From: Neospora caninum Liverpool | Lineage: Eukaryota; Apicomplexa; Conoidasida; Eucoccidiorida; Sarcocystidae | Length of the DNA: 64,000 nt | Direction: 5' to 3' | Assembly (NCBI RefSeq): GCF_000208865.1 | Contig: NC_018390.1 | Span: forward strand, 124,001-188,000 | In this document: positions 57,212 through 64,000 of the stretch, piece by piece | Numbering within the stretch: position 1 is the stretch's first letter | Layout of the letters: each line of letters opens with the position of its first letter | Translations under genes and position numbers: made by a program | Notes under the pieces: model-generated | Database searches by the model: none | What the model was told of the DNA's origin: nothing | Seen by the model: the letters and a program-made list of their open reading frames with translations, nothing else

Positions 57212-58023
57212 TCACGCACGCGAAATGAACACACTGCTGACACCGGCCAAAACCGCTGCGGTCGCAGAAGCCTCCATTCCCGTGGCAGTCGACGTCAGTG
57301 GCTTATCGAGCATGGAGTCTTGCGACATGCCGTCGATATCCCAACCTTCTCCGGCGGCGAACTGTTCGCCTGCGCTTTCAACGAACAAGTCTGCCTCCAT
57401 GTCGTCCACGAAGTTGAAGGCGTTGTCCATTGGAGAGGCTTCCACAAAGGGGCCATAGCATGTGCGCGCACTCCGCTGCTCAGACGTCAGATCTGATCGC
57501 ACACGCAGACACACACACAAGCGCGCAGATGAACCCACGGCAGGGGCTGAACGCGGACGGAGAGAGGATTCACGAAAAACGCACGGAAAACATGCGCACG
57601 CGAAAAACGTGGGGTGGATGCAGAGAGCCCTGCGGAATCTGGAAGGTTGAACGAGGAACCCGCCGTTACGCGGCATCGGGGCAAGGCGGACCGCCGTCCA
57701 TCGGATTTGAATTTCGAACTCGAGACCTGCGGACACCCTTTCCTGTTGCGATCTTCCTGGTCCTCGGGGTTCGAGCAGATAGAGACAGCGCGCCGTTGCC
57801 GGGGGATGGCGCTCTCTGACCCTCGGGCTGCAGAGAGGTTGGATTTACAGCCCCTCTCTTTCTCTACGTAGCGCTGCCTTGCCGTTCCACGTTTCGCAGT
57901 GCTAAAATCGCGTTTTCCTCTCACCTGCACGGGGGCTTCCTGCCAGGAAGGCGGCGCATCCGATGGCGAGGGCGAAGAGCGCCCGGGCACGACGCTTGAC
58001 TGGGGGATCCGGATGACAGGCAT
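57212..58023 (-). CDS. Small acidic protein of unknown function, two exons
   Basis: I do not recognise this protein. Exon 1 (58023-57925) encodes 33 residues from MPVIRIPQSSVV to WQEAPVQ and ends at a strong CAG|GTGAGA donor. Exon 2 (57475-57212) starts after GAGCAG in the same phase and encodes 87 residues, including CYGPFVEASP, the acidic stretch FVDDMEADLFVES and WDIDGMSQDS, then a small-residue tail ending VFISRA. Total 120 residues. The composition (acidic, few repeats) is unlike the shadow frames around it. A GTGAGA donor overlaps the stop codon, so a further 3' exon is possible. An alternative start at 57430 (MDNAFNF) would give 72 residues. It is head-to-head with the Rab5 gene. Confidence 0.45.
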
Positions 58024-60436
58024 TCATGTCGACGAAACGGCTTCCATGCACGACTATTGAGAGCCGCAGAACAAAACTCAAACCTTGCTGGGAAAAAACG
58101 TGAAGCGAGCTTCTCGAACCGCGTCGGCGCTCCAGAGCGGGGTCTTTCCAGGAGATCCTCGCTTGCTATCCACCTGGGGTTTCTTCCAAAGAGCTGTGCG
58201 TCGGTGAGAGCGCGTCAAATTGATGGATGAAACAGTTTTGTTGCGACAAGATGTGCGGGGTGGTGTTTCGAGCGGGAGAGATCGACAGCAGAACGGCGGA
58301 TCTAGCGGAGAGACCACAGACCCTGAGCAGGAACCGCTGTAACTCGTGAATCGTTCTCGCTCCCGTCCGCGAACCGACAAAATCTAGAAAGCACAGCCGT
58401 CGCGCTCATGAACGCAAGACAGTCCGGCGCTCATGGGTTACCTGCTGAGACTGTAGACCACACACGGCGGAAAAGATAAAATCGGAAAGTGACTTCGCTT
58501 CAGGGACGGTCTGGGTCAGACCGAGCCCACGGGGCTCTATGTGCGCCCTCGCACTGCGGCCTCGGGCTGTCTTTGCTCCGAGTTCCACGCGTCGGCTTAT
58601 ATTCGAAAACACAGGGGGGCCAGGCCGTTTGGCTGGGTTGAGCAGCGGGTTGCGGCTTTCGCGAGAGAAGGCAGCGAGCGAGGAAAACGATAGGCCGCCT
58701 TTTCCTTGTGCGGCCGCAGGTCTGCTAGCTTGGCGGCGAGAGGGCCAACGAGACGGGGAGGCGCGCGCCCGTTTTCGCACAGGAAATCGAAGGATTCGAA
58801 AAGGAGACCAGACTGAGCACGCCATCCAATGGAACGGCTGGAACTCCAGGTTTTCCCCAAGCGTGTGTGTGAAGAATCAGGTAGTTCACATCTTGTCTTC
58901 CAGGCGTGGACTGCGCTGAACCGGGGTTCGAGCACACAACAGCGCACCTCGGAGGGTTTTTCGACGCTCCGGAGATCCCCGTGTGTCTGAGCTGTCGACA
59001 CTTTTGTTTACAAAAAGGCAGAAGATGCATCAAGAAGGGAGCGCGCAGACCTCGTTCCTCCCTTTGGTTCCGTGACAAAACGCTGTCTGTCAAGGGGAGG
59101 TGCCGCCTCCGCTGTGTCTCCGGACGGGTTTTTTCCCTGCGTGTACGTCTTTGTTCCTTCCCCATCGATTTCCCTTTTTCCATTTTGTCCACGCCTTCCT
59201 CTACACGCCCCTTCTTCTCGCTTTTCTCGTTCCCGCCGTTCCGACCAAACCGCCGTCTCTCCTATCGCCGCTGTTGCCTGTACCGCGCCACCAATTTCAA
59301 ACACCTGCTGAGTCTTGGCGCAGCTCTCCGACTTGGGCCTTTCCCTGGAAGAAGGACGAACGCCTCCGTCTTTTCTTTCCTCCACCTCTGCCTCCTCGTT
59401 TTCCGTTCCCGGCTTGTTTTGTCCCTTCAACTGCTCGACTTGTCCACTCTCTCGCGGATTCGGCCTCGGCTGTCGCCCATCTTTCGTCTTCAGAGCTCTT
59501 TCTTCTTTGCCGTCGTCTTCCTGGACCTCCCGCAAAGAGTCGACGCGGAACGCGCCACGCGGAACTGTCCGAGGTCTCCTCCAAGTCCTCTCCCCGCACG
59601 CTCCTCTTTTTTCGGCTCACCACCTTTCCCCCGTTGCTTCGACGCAACGCGCCCACGCTTTTGGCGTGCATCTCTCTCCAGTCTCTTCCCTCGTTTCTCT
59701 CCCGTCTCCGGCTTTTCTCTCTCGGCCTTTCGACAAGAAGAAGCCTCCTGGCCGTCGTGCTCGCGTGGCGGCTCTCGATTTTCCTCCAGCCTACGGCGTG
59801 ATCGCCTGGCCTCTAAAAGCAAACGGCCGAGCACACACTCGCATGCAAACGCCTGCAAAGACACCCACTAGCAACTCCGTGAACAGCCCTGTATCCTTCG
59901 TGCAGGTCAGGCGCGTCAACGCGTCCAGTCTCAGTTTCCTTTCGCCCCTTCCCGGCTGCGGCCCGGGAAAGTTGTCCAAACTTTGAACTCAAAAGACACG
60001 CGACGGCCGTCTAGGCTCGGAACCAGGCTACCCTCTGTTCCGTTCCGCGCTGACGTCAGTCGCCTTTCTCCCTCCGCACCTGCCCGCAGACGCCGACGCT
60101 GCGGGCTCTCTGTCGAACACCCGCGCTCCTTCCCCCTCCGTTTCAACCGGTGTTGCCTCTTTCCCCGCCTTGTCTGCATATCCTCTGGTCATCCTTGCTG
60201 CGTGAGAAACAAGTCCAGCAAGTCCTCACCTCTCTTCTTCCTCGCGTTTCCCCTTCCTTCTCTCCTCGCTGAACACGCTCCAGTTCTTCGGTCTCCGTTC
60301 CTCCTCACCTTGGCTGTTTCCCGCCTCCCCCACTTCTCCCGCTGTCTTCCTCTGTTCCTCTCCGTCTCCTTCTCTGCGCCTGCTCAGTCTCTCTGTTTTG
60401 CTTCTGCCTTTCTCTCCTTGTCGCTTCCCGGTCAAC
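58024..60436. promoter_or_regulatory. Upstream region of the Rab5-type gene, divergent from the small acidic gene
   Basis: 2.4 kb between outward-facing starts. The part from 59.1 to 60.43 kb is strongly pyrimidine-rich on the plus strand, as expected of a long coccidian 5' leader. Large open frames there are Ser/Leu/Pro/Arg-rich by composition only. Confidence 0.4.
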
Positions 60437-63210
60437 ATGATTGGTGCCGCAGGAGCGCAGGAAGACCGGGCGTACAGCCGCCCAGGACAACTCGGCGCGG
60501 GCGGGCACGGGGATCTCGGCTATCGCGGCGAACGGCCTGCCGGCGAGGTTCCAAAGACGCTGCACTTCAAACTCGTTCTCCTGGGAGACACGAGCGTCGG
60601 GAAAAGTTGCCTCGTTGTCCGGTTTGCGAAAGACGAGTTCTACGAATACCAAGAAAGCACCATTGGCGGTGAGAGAGTGCGAAAAACCGGAGAAACCCGC
60701 GTCGCCGTCCGCAGTCCCCGCGCGGCGAAGGCCGCAGCAGCGAGACAGAATTGAAATAAAAGGAGGCTCTCACTCGACCTGAAAGCTCTCGCCTGTGAAG
60801 TGCAAAAGGGCCTCGACAAACCTTCCTTGTGGAAACGTAGATATTCCTGAGCAGATTTCTATCGAGACAGCTGTTTGGATGTGCGCAGCGCAGAACGCCT
60901 TAATGTGTGCAGTTTCTTTGAACGTCCCGAATCTGAAACCTGCACGCGAGGAAATGCGGGGGTGGCGAGTCTGCATGCGTCGAGAAAACACGCGTGTGCC
61001 CTACACGAGTCCGCCGGCGCTGGTTTTCGCGCGGCTCTTGCGTGCAGTGTGGCGCTGTCTCTCCTCTCTGCATGCCTGCAGCTGCCTTCATGACCCAGTC
61101 AGTTGACTTGGGAAGTTGCATCGTGAAGTTCGAAATCTGGGACACAGCTGGACAGGAAAGATACCGATCTCTCGCGCCGATGTACTACAGGTAAGCGTTT
61201 TTTAGGGTGGTCAAAACTGCTCCTGTTTTTTCTTGGGACAGGCGACGCATACACACAAGGCAGGCGGCAAGGCGGAGCGAGGTTGGCATCTCGGTGCTGT
61301 TTGTCCACACGCACATGCACTGTGGTTCGGTCCGGCTTTTTCCTCGACGCGTCTGTCTCGTCTCACGGCTGCCTTTCCCTTCCGTTTCCCGTCTCCCCGC
61401 AGCTCTGACGCGTGGCGCCCTGGGTGTCTAGAAACGCGCATGGGGGCATGCGTCTGGGCAGTCGTGTTTCCGGAGCCGTCGGACCTTCTCCGCTTTTGCG
61501 TTTTCCTGTGTAGAGGAGCGGCGGCTGCAGTCGTGGTGTACGACATCTCGAATCGCGACAGCTTCCAAGGCGCGAAGTCTTGGGTGCAGGAACTCCAGAC
61601 GGTCAACGATCGGTCAAACGTCGTCATCGGTGAGCAACGATCGGTCAAACGTCGGGGAGAGAGTTTCCCCCGTCGCTTTTGCTTCTCTTTCCACCCTCAC
61701 AACGCGAAGGGCTCCAGCGGAGACCGCCGTTCACGCGCCAGATGTGAACCTCACCTTCAACAGCTTTCCAGTGTCAATTTTTCGAGAGAGAAGGTTGGGA
61801 CCGCTCTCCATGTGTCAAGACTTTACACCCCTTGCTCAGACATCCGCAAAATGCCTTCGCCGGCTGCCTCACTCCAAAAGGCACACGAATGCACATATGC
61901 CAAGTCTCTGTACGCCCGTTTATATATATATATGCACGTGTCTAGAAGCATGCAGATGCGTCCATGCGTGTTTGCCTTCTTAGATCGATATCTGTGGAGG
62001 GCTACTCTCTTATTCGAGAGCGAGGGCGGTTCGCGACCATGGCAAGACAGTTCTTTTTTTCGTTTCTGGCGAGGATGCGAACGGTGCTGGTGAGAGGATC
62101 GATGTGGAAGAGTTGTCTTTTCGAGTTTTTTTATAAACACACTGGCTCCTTGTCTCACCTTGGCCTCTTTCAGCACTCGCCGGGAACAAGGAAGATCTCG
62201 GTGCAGAGCGCCAAGTACCCAAACAGGTGCGTCTTCCTCTGTCTCAGGAGGAAAACTTGCCGAGGATAAACGCATGTTCCTTCCGTAGAAGCATGCATAT
62301 ATGTGTGTGGCGAGATGCATCGATGCACATCAACTCCTATCTGTGTGGACATTCGTTTAAAACGATACGTACACATACAAATGTATATATATATATATGC
62401 ATGCATATATCTATAGGTAGAATCTTTGTATGCAGATGTTTGTATAGATGCGTTAGATGTGCATGCAGGCAAAGGCGACAGTTTACTTCTGTTGGCGTCT
62501 CTGCTATGTCGAATTGTCCACTTCGAAAATGGAGCGTACCCGCTTTAATTCATGCATGCATCTGGTGTCTTATGTCGTTACAGGAGGCGCAGCAGTACGC
62601 AGATGAGCATGGAATCTTGTTCATTGAGACAAGCGCAAAGACAGGTCACAACGTTAACGAGCTCTTCTACGAAATCGGTGAGAGATCACTGCCAAGACAC
62701 TGAAACGGTCGTGCGTAACTCTTTACACCAGTACACAGTTCTATCGTGTGCATGCCTCCACAAGCTAGTACAGATACATGCACGTACATGTGTATAGGAA
62801 TCATATGTGTATATACATTCAAATATGTATGTCTTTCCATGTGCATGCGTATGTGTGTCTAAACATAGTACAGGCTATACGCATGCTTGTCTCTCTGTAT
62901 ATCTGTATCTGAGTGTTGACACGTGGTGTGCACATATGCATGCGGGTTATGTTTCTATACACGCGCAGATTGGCAAGTCTAGCTTTGGATGCAGATGTAG
63001 GCATGTTGCCTCTCTCTGTAGAGGCGTGGATCTCGAGTCGATGAACGCTCGGGTGTCTCTCTGTTCCGCTGTTGTCTGTGGCGTGCAGCGGCCGCCCTTC
63101 CAAAGTCCCGAAAGGAGCACGATCCGCATGCAGGCTTTCAACTGAACAAGACGCAGGAACAGAAGTCTTCATCGGGATCGTGGTGTGCGTGTGGAGGCAA
63201 AAGCAGTTGA
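60437..63210 (+). CDS. RAB5: Rab5-type small GTPase, six exons
   Basis: Exons 60437-60668, 61082-61190, 61514-61629, 62174-62226, 62584-62677 and 63089-63210 join in phase to give 241 residues. GTPase motifs are all present: P-loop GDTSVGKS (50-57), effector region [24 protein letters not shown] (97-103) with [17 protein letters not shown] (157-160) and ETSAK (185-189). YQESTIGAAF and [10 protein letters not shown] are diagnostic for the Rab5 group, which controls early endosome or endosome-like traffic; in T. gondii Rab5A/C act in delivery of proteins to micronemes and rhoptries. The start MIG has no myristoylation Met-Gly, so this is not the Rab5B type. Two oddities: a 40-residue Gly/Arg-rich N-terminal extension, and a C-terminus WCACGGKSS in which the CxC lies five residues from the end. 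Rab5A versus Rab5C is not decided. Confidence 0.96.
61604..61654. repeat. 20-bp direct repeat across the exon 3 donor of the Rab5 gene
   Basis: CAACGATCGGTCAAACGTCG occurs at 61604-61623 (exon) and again at 61635-61654 (intron), with the GT donor at 61630 between them. Confidence 0.97.
62375..62410. repeat. Short TA/TGCATGCA tract in a Rab5 intron
   Basis: TATATA followed by TGCATGCATATATC lies in the intron 62227-62583. Confidence 0.75.
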
Positions 63211-63276
63211 GGTTTTCCTTCCTTGAGACGCTCAGCTCTTCGTATTCTGTTCTACTGTGGATTTTCTCTTTTCTTT

Positions 63277-63384
63277 CCGTCTCACGTCACTTCGCGGCTC
63301 CTGCCGTCTCACGTCACTTCGCGGCTCCTTCCGTCTCACGTCACTTCGCGGCTCCTTCCGTCTCACGTCACGTCGCGGCTCCTT
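63277..63384. repeat. 27-bp tandem repeat, four copies
   Basis: Units starting CCGTCTCACGTCACTTCGCG begin at 63277, 63304, 63331 and 63358. They are nearly identical: the first differs from the others in its last base, and the fourth has ACG for ACT. Confidence 0.97.
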
Positions 63385-63435
63385 CCGGCGCGAGAATTCT
63401 TGTCTTTCGTTGTGCTGGCCTTTCAAGGACACTCC

Positions 63436-63537
63436 CGCGAAGTTCGGCGCTTTTCTCCTTCACAGAACTCGCGAAGTTCGGCGCTTTTCTCATTCACAGA
63501 ACTCGCGAAGTTCGGCGCTTTTCTCATTCACAGAACC
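63436..63537. repeat. 34-bp tandem repeat, three copies
   Basis: Units starting CGCGAAGTTCGGCGCTTTTC begin at 63436, 63470 and 63504. They are nearly identical. Confidence 0.97.
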
Positions 63538-64000
63538 CGCGTCCTCGATCTGCCCTCAACGAGGTGACGACGCTTTGGAGGGCCTTGCGGCCTCTGTGAT
63601 GCTCGGCGCTTCTCTCTTTTGCGTCTCTTCTTTCTTCCACGGTTCCCTTTTCGTTCGTCTGTGTTTCTCCCTTTTTTCCTCACTTCCTCCGTCTCCATGC
63701 TCTCTCTTCCTCGCTCCCCCGGGTCTTTCTCTTCCTCTCTCTCGTGTAGATTTCTTCGCTTCTTTTCTCAAGAGACTCGGTGGCACTCCTCTCCTGCTCT
63801 TTGGCGACTCTGTTGGAGCGCACAGGCCGCAGGAGCGCCTGCTTCACAACATCACACTTTGCGTCTCTCCCTCAGTCGCCCGGAAAGGACGAAGCAGAAA
63901 TCACAACCCGTGTAGAGCCCTTCGAAACGCAGTTGCCGCTCTCACCATCGCATGCAGACACCACAAATGATCAGAAACTGTCGCCTCGATTGGAGAAAGG

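Larger units (their letters stand above)
63211..64000. other. 3' region of the Rab5 gene with two tandem arrays
   Basis: Apart from the two arrays listed separately, no gene signal is visible to the window end. Frames through the arrays are repeat-driven. Confidence 0.5.

Noticed and set aside
63277..63537. Short regular repeats resembling a CRISPR array
   Set aside because: Units are contiguous with no spacers, and the genome is eukaryotic.

Overview
The window reads as nuclear DNA of a cyst-forming coccidian apicomplexan of the Toxoplasma/Neospora/Hammondia clade. The signs are GC-rich, intron-containing genes with GT-AG introns, huge Ser/Pro/Glu-rich proteins, many (TA)n and (GAA)n microsatellites, frequent TGCATGC words, a nuclear copy of mitochondrial cox1 sequence, and genes whose best matches are eukaryotic (DRC1, EMC2, ETF-beta, Rab5, UBL3). 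Species cannot be fixed without a search. All gene models were built by hand: coding stretches were matched to known family sequences and joined at GT/AG sites, and a junction was kept only when the reading phase held across it.

Layout, left to right. (1) 1-7577, minus: an intron-free open frame of more than 2500 codons running off the left edge; its C-terminal part is a Cid1/Trf4-type nucleotidyltransferase. (2) 14548-15360, plus: a two-exon prenylated ubiquitin-fold protein (UBL3/MUB type). (3) 20016-27535, minus: a 14-exon DRC1, a nexin-dynein regulatory complex subunit; one intron carries the cox1 NUMT. (4) 30478-43795, plus: a six-exon gene for a 3817-residue multi-pass membrane protein with a degenerate formin FH2-like region in the middle. 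(5) 45923-49344, minus: an 8-exon EMC2. (6) 50994-55739, plus: an 8-exon ETF-beta. (7) 57212-58023, minus: a probable two-exon small acidic protein of unknown function. (8) 60437-63210, plus: a 6-exon Rab5-type GTPase.

The genes alternate in strand, giving head-to-head pairs with shared 5' regions (DRC1/FH2-like gene, EMC2/ETFB, acidic protein/Rab5) and tail-to-tail pairs whose 3' gaps are rich in (TA)n. No operon logic applies. The genes serve separate housekeeping or stage-specific roles: RNA tailing, membrane-anchored ubiquitin-like function, microgamete flagella, ER membrane protein insertion, mitochondrial electron transfer and endosomal traffic. The most unusual item is the membrane protein with the FH2-like fold.
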